In this document: piece after piece, positions 48,950-61,182 of the stretch
Layout: each line of letters opens with the position of its first letter
Position numbering within the stretch: the stretch's first letter is position 1
NCBI RefSeq assembly: GCF_019320115.1
Contig: NC_089593.1
Location: 33,622,536 to 33,686,535 of the forward strand
Source of the DNA: Miscanthus floridulus
Taxonomy: Eukaryota; Streptophyta; Magnoliopsida; Poales; Poaceae
DNA: 64,000 nt
Direction: 5' to 3'
The notes under the pieces: generated by a model
Database searches by the model: none
What the model was told of the DNA's origin: nothing
What the model saw: only the letters and a program-made list of their open reading frames with translations
Made by a program: the position numbers and the translations under genes

Positions 48950-49102
48950 AGAAGAATTGCGTCCTGAGATTCTCCAAAAGTAGGTTTTATGCAATCAATG
49001 GAGAAAATTCAAGATAAAATAGGTTTTAATCCCCTTCTAGTGACACTAGGGACTTAAGACTCATTCCCATACTAAAACTCATCTAAAGCTAATAATTTGG
49101 CC

Positions 49103-50299
49103 CAAATTTATGAGGATACTCCCTCCTCATCATGTCCTCTACATCCCAAATGGTTTCTTAGGTTGAATGGTGACTCCATTGCACTTTCACCATCTTGATA
49201 GTTTTTGTTCTAGTCTTTCTCTCCGAAAAGTCTAGGATAGCAATTGGATACTCTCCATAGCTCAAATCCTTATTGATGTCAATATCTTGCAAATTGACCT
49301 CTTCTTCAGGTGCCTTCAAACATTTCCTCAACTGAGATACATGGAAGACATTGTATACTCCCAAAAGCAAATTGGGCAAGGCTAGTGCATAAGCAACCTT
49401 CCCTCTCCTATCATAGATCCAAAATGGGCCAATATATCTTGGTGCAAGTTTTCCCTTCTCTTGAAACCTTTGGGTTCCCTTAAATGGTGTAACCTTCAAA
49501 TACACATATTCTCCAACTTTATACTCCACATGCCTTCTATGGTCATCGACATAGGCCTTGTATCTATCTTGCGCGGCTTCTAAAGTGACCTTTATTTGCT
49601 TAACCTTTTCCTTGGCTTCATTCACCTTCTTATTTCCATATAACCTTCTTTCTCAAACTTCGGACCAATTGAGTAGTGTCCTACAATCTCTGCCATATAG
49701 GGCTTCGTATGGACTCATGTTGATGCTGGCCTAATAGCTATTGTTGTAGGCAAATTGGGCAAATGGTAAACAAGTGTCCCAACTAGACCTATATATTAGG
49801 GTACAAGCTCTCAACATATCCTCCAAAATTCTGTTAACTCTCTTTGTTTGACCTCTGGTCTATGGGTGATATGCTGTGCTAAACAACAATGTTGTCCCCA
49901 TTGCCTTATGCAACTCATCCCAAAATTGAGACGTGAATTGCAGACCTCTATCTGAAACTATTGTTTTAGGAACTCCATGCAAACAAACAATCTGAGCTAG
50001 ATACAATTCCTCATACTTGGAAACTAGATAAGTGATCTTGACCAGTAAGAAATGTGCTAACTTTGTGAGTCGGTCAATAATCACCCAAATGGAATCATAT
50101 CCACTCGATGTCTTTGGTAAACTAGAGATGAAATCCATGGTAATGTCCTCCCATTTCCAAGCTGGCATGGGCAAGGTTGGAGAGTTCCAAGCGGTTTGAG
50201 ATGCTCGGCCTTTACTCTACAACAAACATCGCACTCGGTTACAAACCTTGCAATATCCTGTTTCAAACCCTTCCACCAAAATTTTTCCTCACATCTCAA
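49103..50299 (-). pseudogene. int: Chromovirus integrase with C-terminal chromodomain
   Basis: Minus strand. The zinc-binding part ends with KQDIARFVTECDVCCRVKAE (CxxC pair). The catalytic core has all three acidic residues: Asp in WEDITMDFISSLP, Asp in KTIVSDRGLQFTSQFW and Glu in RILEDMLRAC (near 49815). The C-terminal region has the GPF/Y-type motif (APRYIGPFWI) and NVFHVSQLRKCL. The chromodomain reads PIAILDFSERKTR, TIKMVKVQWSHHST, then a stop where CAA would be expected, then IWDVEDMMRREYPHKF. A frameshift near 50170 and a few stops disable it. Intact, it inserts the cDNA, and the chromodomain targets heterochromatin. The motif spellings fit the Tekay/Del clade. Confidence 0.85.
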
Positions 50300-51013
50300 T
50301 ACATCTTGCTACTTCCAGGGTGGATAGAGAAAAGTGACTCATGAGTTTCATTTAAAATCTATTCCATTAGATGTTTCTGGTTAGGTACTACAAGTCTTTT
50401 TCCTAACCACAAAGTGTTTGAGTGGTCCAACTAAAAACTCTTATACTTTGGATCGTCTATCTTCTCTTTAATGGTAACTAGATCTTCATCAAGTTGTTGT
50501 CCCGCTTTAATATCCCACAACAAGTGAGAAGTCACTTGCAACATGGACAAGGAGCCTTCAGCTACTTGGGATACATTCACCCTCTGCATATCCTAACATA
50601 GTAAATCCATATTTCTCTCCATCAGGGTACAACCACAATTGGCCTTTCTACTTAAGGCATTGGCTACTACATTCGCCTTTCCCGGGTGGTATTGGATATT
50701 CAAATCGTAATCCTTAATCAACTCCAACCACCTCCTCTATCTCATATTGAGCTCTAACTAGGTGAGAAAATATCTCAAGCTCTTGTGGTTAGTATAAATG
50801 GTGCAGGGCTAACCAAACAAGTAATGTCTCTAGATTTTTAGCGCGTGAATTACCGCTGCTAACTCAAGATCATGAGTAGGATAGTTCATTTCTGAAGGCT
50901 TCAATTGTCTAAATGCATAGGCTATGACATGCCCTTCTTATATAAGCACACAACCCAATCCAACATTGGATGCATCACAATATACTTCAAATGGTTTAGT
51001 GATGTCGGGTTGG
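50300..51013 (-). pseudogene. Chromovirus RNase H, with stops
   Basis: On the minus strand, PDITKPFEVYCDASNVGLGC and [20 protein letters not shown] with [20 protein letters not shown] run from 51013 towards 50730. Asp in YCDAS and Glu in DLELAAV are catalytic positions. Further frames to 50300 are interrupted by stops. The 5' side is cut by the solo LTR at 51019, beyond which the RT C-terminus continues in frame order (KLVTAPMLV). In the intact element it removes RNA from the hybrid during reverse transcription. Confidence 0.8.
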
Positions 51014-51018
51014 ACTAG

Positions 51019-52894
51019 TGAAAGCTCTAGTTTGATTTTGGTGAATTGATGAAACCCTAAGTGCTAACCCAGTTTATCAAAGTGATCTTGAGATAGGTAG
51101 CACTACTCCAAGTGGTGATGCAAATGAAGATCATGACATGACAATGGTGTTGCCATGGTGATGATCAAGTGCTTGGACTTGGAAAAGAAGAGAGAAAACA
51201 AAAGGCTCAAGGCAAAGGTATGAATGGTAGGAGCCATTTTGTTTCGGTGATCAAGACACTTAGTGAGTGTGATCACATTTAGGTTCGTTAGCCATACTAT
51301 TAAGAGAGGTAAAACTCATGTCGAAATATGGTTATCAAAGTGACACTAGATGCTCTAACTCATTGCATATGCATTGAGGATCTAGTGGAGTGCTAACACC
51401 CTTGAAAATGTTTGTGAAAATATGCTAACACATGTGCACAAGGTGATACACTTGGTGGTTGGCACATTTGAGCAAGGGTTTGAAACTTCACCGACTCTCT
51501 GTACAGAAAAGACAGGGTTTCACTAGAGTGACCAGATGTTGGCCTCAACTGGACCAGCGCGTCCTGTCAGTGGAAGCAGTGAAGACGCTGGCGTCGGTCT
51601 TCGACCAGATGCTGGAGGGGTGAGTCTGGTCCTATTGATGTGGTGGTGCATAGAGGAGACATTGAGTGATCAGACGCTGGGTGAGTCCGGTCGGGCATGA
51701 CCGGACGTGTCTAGTCATAAATTTTCATGAATGGAACCTTACTGGAAATGAACAGACGCTGGGGTCCTGTGTCCAGTCACTTTGAAGCAGTGTGTCTGGT
51801 CACAACTTAAGTGCGCTGATGACCATTGAGATTGGGCGATCAGCATTTGAAGCAAGGGACACATGGCATGCATCGCGTGACCGGACGCTGAGGTCCTACG
51901 TCTGGTCGATCTGATCGGAGCGTCCGGTCACCCTGAGTTGTGCCTAGTGAAGGGGTACAACAGCTCTATTTTGTGGCGGCTTCTATTTAAGCCCCATGGC
52001 CAGCTCTAGCTCACTCTCTTGGCCATTTGCATTGACATAGCAACCTTGTGAGCTTAGCCAAAGCCCTCCCACTCATCTCCATCATAGATTCATCATCTTT
52101 GTGAGTTTGGGAGTGAATCCAAGTGCATTGATTGAGTGTTTGCATCTAGAGGCACTTGGTGTTCGTGTTTTACTACAGGATTCACTTGTTACTCTTGGTG
52201 GTTGCCACCATCTAGATGGCTTAGAGCAGCGAAGATCATCGAGCGGAGGTTGGTGATTGTCTCTGGCTTCGATCGTGATGATTGTGAGGGGTTCTTAACC
52301 TTTCCCTAGCGGAGAGCCAAAAGGTACTCTAGTGAATTGCTTGTGGCTTGTGTGATCCTCATCTTGTGTTGGTTGTGCAACACCCATTTGAGGGTTTGGC
52401 GTGTGATGCCAATTAGCGCGTGAACCTCCAAGTGAGTGAATCACCACAACGAGGACTAGCTTGCCGACAAGCAAGTGAACCTTGGTAAAAATCATTGTGT
52501 CATCATTTGATTCCAAGGTGATTGGTCTTCGTTGATATTGATTCTTGTGATTGATTGGTTCATTCCTCGACATGGCGGTATAACTATCTTGCTCTCTCTC
52601 TTTACATTACCACAAACTAGTTGTCAAGCTCTTTAGTGTAGCTAGTTGTGACAGCTTGTTAGTTTGGTTAGTGTGACTCTTTAGTTAGCCTTTGAGAGCA
52701 CATTAACTTAGTGTAGTGACATAGCTATTGTGTGTATAGAAACTATATAAACTAGAATTGTGGTAGGTGGCTTGCATTTTTAGTAGGCTAGTGCAACACT
52801 TGCTTCGCCTCATAATTGTCTAACCGGTTATTAAGTGTTGTTGTAGAAATTTTTAATAGGCTATTCACCCCCCTCTAGCCATTAGGACCTTTCA
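51019..52894 (+). mobile_element. Solo copia-type LTR, 1876 bp, with perfect 5-bp target duplication
   Basis: TGAAAGCTCTAGTTTGATTT at the start and AGGACCTTTCA at the end give 6-bp inverted termini (TGAAAG/CTTTCA). Flanks are ACTAG at 51014-51018 and 52895-52899. The start, and the end with CTATTCACCCCCCTCTAGCC, are what I know from Sire/Maximus-type copia LTRs of grasses. It splits the chromovirus pol between RT and RNase H, so it is younger than that element. No internal region remains. Confidence 0.92.
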
Positions 52895-52899
52895 ACTAG

Positions 52900-53903
52900 C
52901 ATGGGAGCTGTGACTAGCTTTTGCTTCAGAATCTAGAAAGCTTCCTCTGTTTCTTCTATCCAAACATTTGGTTCATCTTTCTTAGTGAGTTCAATCAAAG
53001 ACATTGCAATCTTGGAGAAGTTCGGCACAAATCGATCGTAGTAACCCACCAATCTAAGAAAGCCTCGAACTTCCTTCACCGTAGTGGGAGTAACCCATTC
53101 CACTACATCCTTGATCTTACTCGGGTCCACGGAGATTCTGTAATGAGATAAGATATGTCCCAAAAAGGAAACCTCGGTGAGCCAAAACTCACACTTGCTA
53201 AACTTAGCATACAATTTGTGCTCTCTCAGCTTTTGTAACATGACTCCAAAGTGTTTCACATGATCTTCTTTAGACTTTGAATATACTAAGATATCATCGA
53301 TGTAGATAATCATGAACACATCTAGTTCTTCAATGAAGATGGAATTCATGAGATACATGAAGTATGCTGGGGCGTTAGTCAATCCAAAGGACATGACTGT
53401 GTACTCATAGGAACCATATCGCATAGAAAATGCAGTCTTTGGTTATTCCCTTCTCGGATTTGAATTTGATGGTACCCCAACCTCAAATCAATCTTGGAGA
53501 AGAATTTGGCTCCATTGAGTTTGTCAAACAAAATATCAATTCTCAGGAGTGGGTACTTGTTCTTAATGGTCCTCACGTTGAGTGGCTGGTAGTCTATCAC
53601 CATCCTTAGACTATGGTCTTTCTTGGTCACAAACAAGGCTAGACATTCCCACAGAGAAGAACTAGGTCTAATGTAACCCTTCTCCAACAAACTTGTCAAT
53701 TATTTCTTCATCTCTTCCAACTCGGGGGGTGCCATTTTGTATGAAGGTTTAGACACTGGCGCGGTTCTAGGTTCTAATTGGATGAGGAACTCTACATCTC
53801 TCTTTGGGGGCATTCCTGTTAACTCTTCTGAAAATACATTAGGAAACTCACATGCGACTGGTACTAGCATAACACCTTTTGACACATTTGTTTTGGTTCT
53901 CAA
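52900..53903 (-). pseudogene. pol: Chromovirus reverse transcriptase
   Basis: Minus strand. The N-terminal part is FPNVFSEELTGMPPKRDVEF; then EKGYIRPSSSLWECLALFVT, RMVIDYQPLN and FFSKIDLRLGYHQI (first catalytic Asp). After a frameshift near 53438 come [20 protein letters not shown] and [19 protein letters not shown], with the YIDD active-site box (53280-53300). The thumb is [20 protein letters not shown], followed by [21 protein letters not shown] stop separates the linker from the RT domain at about 53700. It copies element RNA into DNA in functional relatives. The frameshift and stops make this copy dead. Confidence 0.9.
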
Positions 53904-53924
53904 ACTATTCAGAGCAACCTATTG

Positions 53925-54340
53925 ACTCTGAGAAACATAAAGGGTAACTAACTTTCCTGAAGGGTGGTGGATTTCTATGGATCTAGGTACACATCGGATG
54001 AAACACTGATGTTTAACCATCCACTTCATTTCCCTAGCTTGAGAACAATTAGGTTGGCTAGGAACTCCAAACCTCCTATCTCAATCCAAGCTCAGCTAAC
54101 TATTTGGTTAGACTCGTGCATGATCCCAGGGCCACTAATCCAAAATCCCCTCCCAAACTCCATAGTTGGAAACTTATTATCCTGGGCAAAACCCTCATGA
54201 ATGAATGAATGAGATGCACCAGAATCAAACAATAGTCTAGCTAAAATGGAGTTGATGGGTAACGTACCAACGATCACACAATCATCCACTTGAGCTTCTT
54301 CTATGGTCATGAAGTGTAATTGTGCATTCTTCTTGGGCAC
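53925..54340 (-). pseudogene. pro: Chromovirus aspartic protease
   Basis: Minus-strand frame from 54340: HFMTIEEAQVDDCVIVGTLP, then ARLLFDSGASHSFIHEGFAQ with the Asp-Ser-Gly active site (54190-54230). The following part degrades into stops before the RT linker at 53903. It matures Gag-Pol in functional relatives. Confidence 0.85.
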
Positions 54341-55254
54341 ATTGCTAGTGTGCTTGGGGGCTACAGCTTGAGGTGCAGCTTGCGGCTACTACTTGGTTGG
54401 GCATTCAGGAGCCAAGTGGCCAGAAACACCACACTCAAAACATGCTCCGGTTGCTACAGATGGTTGTTTGGCTGCCTGCTGCTGCTGGCGCTGCTAGGGT
54501 GGATGTGGTTGTATCCACATAGGATGCGGTGCTGCATAGCCTAGAATTTTTGGTGGGGTTCACCTGGTCCTCTACTTAATGGACGAACCCTATCCATAGC
54601 CGGTGTTGTACAGTCCTCTCTTGCGGCTATATTTGTCCATCGCCTTCTTCTTGATCTCCTCCTTGATAGCAGCATTCACCATCTCATTGAAGTGGGGGTC
54701 AATACATTGCATAACTTGTCATACATCATTGGGCTAAGGCCATGTTCATACCTCACTTTCTTAGCCTCATCGGTAGCAACCTCGTTTGGAGCATATTGGG
54801 CTAGCTCATTGAACTTATGAGTGTACTCCACTACTGACATCACTCCTTGGACCAAGTGGCAAAACTCGGCAGCCTTGATGAGCATAGCTCCCTTGGGTAT
54901 TAGAACCCACGGAATGCCTCCTTGAACTGCTGCCAAGTGAGCTACATGTTTGGCTGCAAACGAGCCCAATAGTCATGCTACCAATTGCTAGCAGCTTCCT
55001 AAAGCTAGTGCGCGGCAAAGTGGACCTTGTCATTATCATCACACAGGACAAGAGTGAACTTCTGCTTCATAGTCTTTAGCCAAAGATGGGTGGGTTGGTT
55101 CGCACGAAACCATGATACCCACAAGCAGTGGTGGTTGAGCTCCATGCTGATTGGCTTGCATGTTCTCCAAGAGCTGCGCCATTCTTCCCATCACTTGCTG
55201 ATTTGCCTGACAATGGGCTTTGTCCCTCTGAAGTATGTTCACCCATGTTGGCAC
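54341..55254 (-). pseudogene. gag: Chromovirus gag with CCHC zinc knuckle
   Basis: Minus strand. The N-terminal part is Gln-rich (ANQQVMGRMAQLLENMQANQ, 55150-55200). After a frameshift the capsid-like part follows: AAEFCHLVQGVMSVVEYTHK, FNELAQYAPNEVATDEAKKV and RYEHGLSPMMYDKL (54700-54880). It resembles retrotransposon gag (PF03732). A single CCHC knuckle, CFECGVSGHLAPEC, lies at about 54398-54440 just before the protease. Stops and frameshifts are frequent, also in the Gln/Ala-rich linker. Confidence 0.8.
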
Positions 55255-55737
55255 TTGCCCTCCTGGTGGTGGCGGTGGTGGTGGATTGTGCTAGTTACCT
55301 ACGCTCTCTCCTGCTGTTGTCCGAGATGCGGAACCTCGGGTGTCAATCTACCTACCCAAGACACATCATTAGATATGTTTCAGACAAGATGAGACAAAAA
55401 GTGTTGGATAGGGAATATGCATTCACGGAGGAATGGAACTTCAACATGCTTAAATGGATCATCATATTCCACACATAATGCATCATGACAAGGAGTGATA
55501 TAGGCCATAATTAAACACCAACTTAAGATTACCATCCAAGTCTCGGTTTACACATAGACCACAAGGACATATGACATGAGTGCACTTGCATATGCTTCTA
55601 TGCATACTAGGAACAAGTGGTCGAAGCACACATGTTGTTTTTAGTTCTAAGCCTCACAACATTACGACAAGCTAACAGCACATAAAAGTTCTGAAGATAT
55701 GGTGAGTCAAGCTCGCGACAACTCATCATAACATAGA

Positions 55738-56625
55738 TCAAATGCCGCTTAGGTCTTTGGAAGCTGACAGGTTCATTGATGGAATGGGCGAGTTGTACGA
55801 CGGCCTTCGGATGGCTATTAGGAAATGATTGGTCGGGAGCAGGTACATCGCTAGGTTACCATCACATCCTGGGGCTTCGGTATGAAGAAGATGCACTGGG
55901 GTGTCTCCAAGTAATTCCTCTAGTGTACTGGTGGTGTAGGACATATACCTAACTAGCAATCCTATAGATATCATCGAGGGTAGCATTATGCTTTGAGGGA
56001 CCCTAACTCCTTGAGCTTCTGGGTAGCAGTAAGGATACTAAGTCACTTCATATACTGTGGCATCATTCCCTTGAGGATAATAGAGAATGGTAGATGGCAC
56101 TGTAGTCATCATCACATATGGTTCCACTCGATGCTGCAAGCCGACAAACCTTGCACAAGTAGTCCAAAGCTTAGCTTGCATACAATGGATCATGTGCGCC
56201 TGGCACATTACCAATTCTACCATCCTTTTCTCATATAGAGTACTAGGTTCAATCTGCATAGAGAAATTGAAAACTCCATTCATTTATGACCTTTCTGGGA
56301 ATTGTTGGAATGACGGCTCGCTTAGGATAACGAGTGCCTCCCTCAACATTGCAATGGCATGATAGGCCGCAACTTGAATTGCCATGTCGATTGAAGTGCC
56401 CTTTCCCCAAGCAAGGCAATCAAACTCCTGTCCTAGGTCACAAAGGTCACTTGGTATGTGAACCTTGTAGGTGTAGTTGATCATTCCATGGCGAACTCCC
56501 AGGGCATACACTTCATACTCTAGGCCATACGAGTAGTTGGCCCTCCACATCACCTCATTGAGCAAGGCTAGAAAACCTTCTATGTTCTCCCCACGGGTAG
56601 ACATCACCAAACATCCCAACTCCAT
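55738..56625 (-). pseudogene. Sense-strand pre-gag ORF of the chromovirus, about 295 codons, two stops
   Basis: Three listed frames (56284-56625, 56038-56283 and 55738-55986) are in the same frame and together span 296 codons with only two stops (TAA at 56284 and TAG near 56038). The first part has a pattern of aromatic and alternating hydrophobic residues (YGLEYEVYALGV) and a likely amphipathic helix (DMAIQVAAYHAIAMLREA). I recall similar unassigned frames before gag in other grass elements, but know no function. It sits between the leader after the PBS and gag, on the same strand as pol. The long frame argues for former selection. Confidence 0.65.
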
Positions 56626-56861
56626 CTAGCGATTATAGAATAGGGGAAGTCAGAACAATTGATTTGTAAAACTCAACTCATGTAGAAAAGGGTAGGATTA
56701 GCTCTAAGATTGAAAAGAATTAAGTAACCATAATAAGTGGCAACCTTAGCACTCAAGTTAGGTTTTACTTCAAAACTTTTCTCGTTTAGTGAAGCAAAAT
56801 TTTAGTTGCTTGTGATCCCCGATCTAGGCAAAGCTGTAATGACTCAATCATCTTAAACTAT

Positions 56862-56873
56862 GCTCTGATACCC
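56862..56873 (-). other. Primer binding site of the chromovirus
   Basis: The minus strand reads GGGTATCAGAGC, one change from TGGTATCAGAGC, the site complementary to plant initiator tRNA-Met. It lies at the end of the right-hand LTR and so marks it as the 5' LTR. Confidence 0.75.
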
Positions 56874-59747
56874 CAGACTATGGGTAACCACCGTGTTAAT
56901 CTACCTAAATCGAGTGTCGACCACTTGACCCCTCAATTTAAGCAAACCAACAATGAGGCCCCCAGGAGTGCACGTAGCAACTCCTCTTCAGGATCAGTTC
57001 GAGAGAGATAATACATCACAATAGTGCATGGATCACATTACAAGTTCAAACATTAAAGTTTACATGTCTTGGTTCACACACTTAGTTCATCACACAGTCA
57101 CACATTATAGTCTACATCGAAGTCTAGTGGAAGTCTTTCAACATAACATAGTTCACGATAATGGATACATGGGTGTGCCATAGCCATGTATCTATGAAAC
57201 ACAAGATCCTTCACCACTCCTGATCCGGTGAGGGGTCGGGAGCATAGAAGAATCCATGCATAGGGACTATGGTACCTGCAAAACTTAAGATCACACAGGG
57301 TGAGTACTCGAATGTACTCCGCAAGACTTTCCCAATATAATAAACAAGGATTATTCATTTGGGTAGTAGTAAGGAATGCATAACTTTGCGTAAAAGCATT
57401 TACACTGTAAAATAAAGGTGATCTATGATGGAGCAGTTATTAAGTATACCATAGGTAATCAAGTTAAGAATTAACAAGTAGGAACTCGATCTTCCAAGCC
57501 CAACTCTAGTCCATATCTATAAGTAGAACTTCTTGCTTTTAGTGTTTTATACTCTGCAGAGGGGTCTAAGTCAACCCCACTCAAAACAAGGGATATCGCC
57601 CATAAGACCTATCGGTACAGAAGGGATATCTCGATGCCTCAACCTTTCCCTAACTCGGCCATTGTCCTACAAAAGGTTTGGCCTAGATGCCCGATCAATG
57701 CCTCAGACATTCCTGACCAACGCCATCCCCCTCACTAGTTTCACGAATAAGATGGTCGCAATCAGTTACTTGGCTTGTCACCCCCATTGGTGACAAATCT
57801 TCTGTATAGTTTTATGTTTGTACTCACTAACATGGATACATGGTCCTTAACCGGTAAGTAATCTATGTCATCCAACAATCCCCATCTTGCCATGACCATA
57901 CCCCCTGCCGACCAATGTTCATACCATTCCCAAGTGGAACTAGTGTTGATCCCTTCCCAAGGTGTTGCTTAGTGGATTATCATCCTATCATCGCGCGAGT
58001 AATGAGAAACCCATCATTAGCTCGACTTCTAAGATCTAAGCATACTAAGCATGGTTATCAAACAAGACATGTATGGTTGATTGGTGTGGCAATATATGGA
58101 TAAGGCTTGACATAAGTAATTACCTTCCTGGTTCACTAGTCATATAGTAACATAATAATGCAGTAGATAAACATAGTTCATTATGCATTTATAAAGCATA
58201 GGGATGCATAGCGGCCTACCTTGAACATCGTTGCTAGGCTCGATGGCTTCTTCCTCCTGAGGCTCCTCCTCAATAGGTTCTTTAGGAATCAGATCACCTA
58301 TACATGCATGATGCTCGATGAGTGAACTACATAAAGTACATGCTCATGCTATGCAATGATTCTTAGTTAATTAGGCTTTAGTGACACATGATTGAGGGTG
58401 TGGTCAGACAATAGTGATTTGTTGACTGGTAACTATTGGGTTGTCTAGCGTGGATGTCAGACGGTATGATGGTTACTAGGACATAGTGGGATATTGACTC
58501 TCTAGGTCCATTGGACTCTCCAAACATGGGTAGGACCCTCTAGTATGAAGTATGTGCTCTCGTGAATCTATCTATGTTAAAAGGTGATCCGATCAGAAGG
58601 TTCTGTCAACTATGGCAGACCATCCGCAGGCACTGGCTGCTCTTGGATTTCTAGTCTATAATTCAGCGGACAGTCTAGAATATCGATGGGCTCCACTATA
58701 CCAAAACTACGATTTAGGTTCTTTGGACACTCTTCTGTCTCAGGCGTATAACTCATCAGACGCTCCGGTGTAGTGACGGACACTCCGGTGGTTGTAGATG
58801 TGTTCTATGCAGGTGCATAGTGAGACATTCAGTACTGATGGACACTTCGATGGTGATGTCGGACCCTCCGATGGTACCGACAGTGAACACCTCACAGTAA
58901 GTCGAGGTCCAAATCTTCACCCATGGTGCTTGCATGTGTAAACCATCTTTAGGGTAGACTGTTGGGGTTCTATAGAACATATCTAGCAGGTTAGTTCTAA
59001 CTACATTGGGTGCAAGCTAACTCTAGCCCACAAATTGATGTTGCCTAGGTTTTGGCTCCTAAAGACACAATCCTAGGTTTGGCTTGGTTAGATCCTTACC
59101 AAGGGCTACAAACACAAGGTACCAAGCTCTCAAAGAGGATGGAGTAGCTGGATCTCCTCCTTGGTAACTCAAAATTTTCTTCTTCTTGCCTCCTTCTCCT
59201 CCTAGCTCCTTATGGACAGGGTGAGAGGGCTCCTCCCATTCTAACCCCTACCTCTTGTGGACGACGACCTCTAGGTTATCTCTAAGGCCATTTCTTACTG
59301 CTTCCAAGCTTCAATCCCTTCTGCTTTCTCCTGCTTTCCTTCTCTTCCTTGCTTGAGTGTGAGAGAGAGTAGAGAGATGAACTAGAGAGAGAGTGGGAGT
59401 GTAAGAGTGAGTGAGTGAGCCATTGGACTCTCTGCTTTGGTGTGTCCACAAGATGGACAGCTGTGGTGAAGTGTGGGACGTAGTGATTCACAAAGTGACA
59501 CCTGACATTTCTACAAGGGACAATCCTATCAAACAATCCGTCATGATGGTGTACTCTCCAGTGGTGTTGGGTGACTGACTGATAGCGTGCTAGCGAACTA
59601 GTGGATAACCCAGCGGTGCTAGCGGATTCTCCATCAATTCAATAGTGAGCAGTTTAATGCAACATTCTATTTCTAACCATCTGGTTTCAAATGCAAAGAT
59701 GCTCATGATGTTGATGCTCACAAGTGTGTTAGGACCAGGTTGTGACA
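56874..59747 (-). mobile_element. 5' LTR of the chromovirus, about 2.87 kb
   Basis: On the minus strand it starts TGTCACAACCTGG at 59747 and runs to the PBS. It matches 41410-48936 minus the solo LTR inserted there. A GA-rich microsatellite-like stretch (GAGAGAGAGTAG, GTGAGTGAGTGAG) lies at 59350-59420. To the right copia pol begins immediately (CAAAC at 59748-59752), so the element sits in the copia RT gene. No coding frame is convincing. Confidence 0.85.
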
Positions 59748-60541
59748 CAAACTCTTTACAAAAGTCTTGATTGGTTGATTTAAATATGATATGATCCACA
59801 TAGATTTGGAACAAAAACAAGTCTTTGCCAATCTTCTTAGTGAAAAGTGTGGTGTTAACCTTGCCCATCATGAATCCCTTAGAGAGTAGAAAATCTCTCA
59901 ACCTCTCATACCATGCTCTAGGTGCTTGCTTCAAACCATACAATGCCTTTCTTAGCTTGTACACATGATTGGGCTTCTTGTCATCTTCAAAACCGGGTGG
60001 TTGCTCAATATAAATCAACTCATTGATGTAGCCATTCAAGACTGCACTCTTCACATCCATTTGATAGAGCTTGATGTTGTGGGCACAAGCATAGGCTAAC
60101 AAGATTCTAATTGCTTCCAATCTAGCAACTGGGGCATATGTTTCTCTAAAGTCAAGACTCTCCACTTGAGTGTAACCTTGTGCTACCAATCTTGCTTTGT
60201 TCCTTACTACTATCCTATCTTGATCTTGCTTGTTTCTAAAGACCCATTTGGTTCCAATCACTTTGTGGTTCTTTGGTCTCTCAACTAATTCCCATAGTCG
60301 ATTTCTAGTAAAGTTGTTCAACTCTTTATGCATAGCATTAACCCAATCAACATCCTTCAATGCTTCTTCTATGTTCTTTGGTTCTATGGATGATACAAAT
60401 GAGAAATGCTCACAAAATGACGCCAATCATGATCTTGTCTGTACACCTCTAAAAATATCTCCAATTATTGTGTCCAATGGATGATCTCTTGCAATATTAG
60501 CTGGTTGGAGTATTGGAACTTGATTGTCTGCAGTTGCTTGC
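59748..60541 (-). pseudogene. pol: Ty1/copia reverse transcriptase (RVT_2) fragment
   Basis: Minus strand. HPLDTIIGDIFRGVQTRS, then TGA where CGA is expected, then LASFCEHFSFVSSIEPKNIE, KVIGTKWVFRNKQDQDRIVV, NKARLVAQGYTQ, ETYAPVARLEAIRILLAYAC, LYQMDVKSAVLNGYINELIY and LYGLKQAPRAWYERL. The active-site box reads YVDH instead of YVDD, so a catalytic Asp is lost. The frame is cut after STNQDFCKEF by the chromovirus LTR at 59747, and on the other side by the Athila-like LTR at 60542. The downstream RNase H is at 40639-41314. Confidence 0.92.
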
Positions 60542-61182
60542 TGTTTGTATTTCTTAACGCGAACAGAAATAATCCACAAGCGCACGGAAGTACCGTTGTA
60601 ACACTTCACCCGGAAGTATTCAGGGTATCGAATTTTCCACAGGGAACGGAGGTACTCTTCTAGCTAATTCGTCCAAGGACAACACAAGGGTAGAGTTGGT
60701 AGAGGTAAAGATGGATTCCTATGATTATAGGGTCTATGGATAGATAAACTCTACTATTACTTGTTCACTTTGGGCACCAGTTCACACCTGGTCTACCAAG
60801 CGAGGCCAACCTATAGCCTACATCGAACCCGGACATGGGGGAATACAAGGGATGGACAGGGCTATCACCACATACCACCTACCCCTCAACCGTGGGGAAC
60901 AAGGTAAACGAAGATTGCTTCTAGCCTAGACACCATGTCTACGCTATCGACTATTACTCTAGCGTGCATGCAAGGGTTATCCGTCTCTATCAACGCCCTT
61001 CTACTAGAGCAACTGCCACAAGGATGGACAACGAACCCACATACAAGTAAACATATAGCTTAACTAATCAAAGACTTTATAACCAAAAGAACCATGAACA
61101 CTCACTTAGCGAGAGAACCCATTGAAGTGAAGGTGCTCATCAAGGTACAAGGCGGGGAGACACCGACAAGTCTGGCGCTTCT

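Noticed and set aside
53737..53925. Plus-strand ORF opposite the RT linker
   Set aside because: Shadow of the pol frame on the minus strand.
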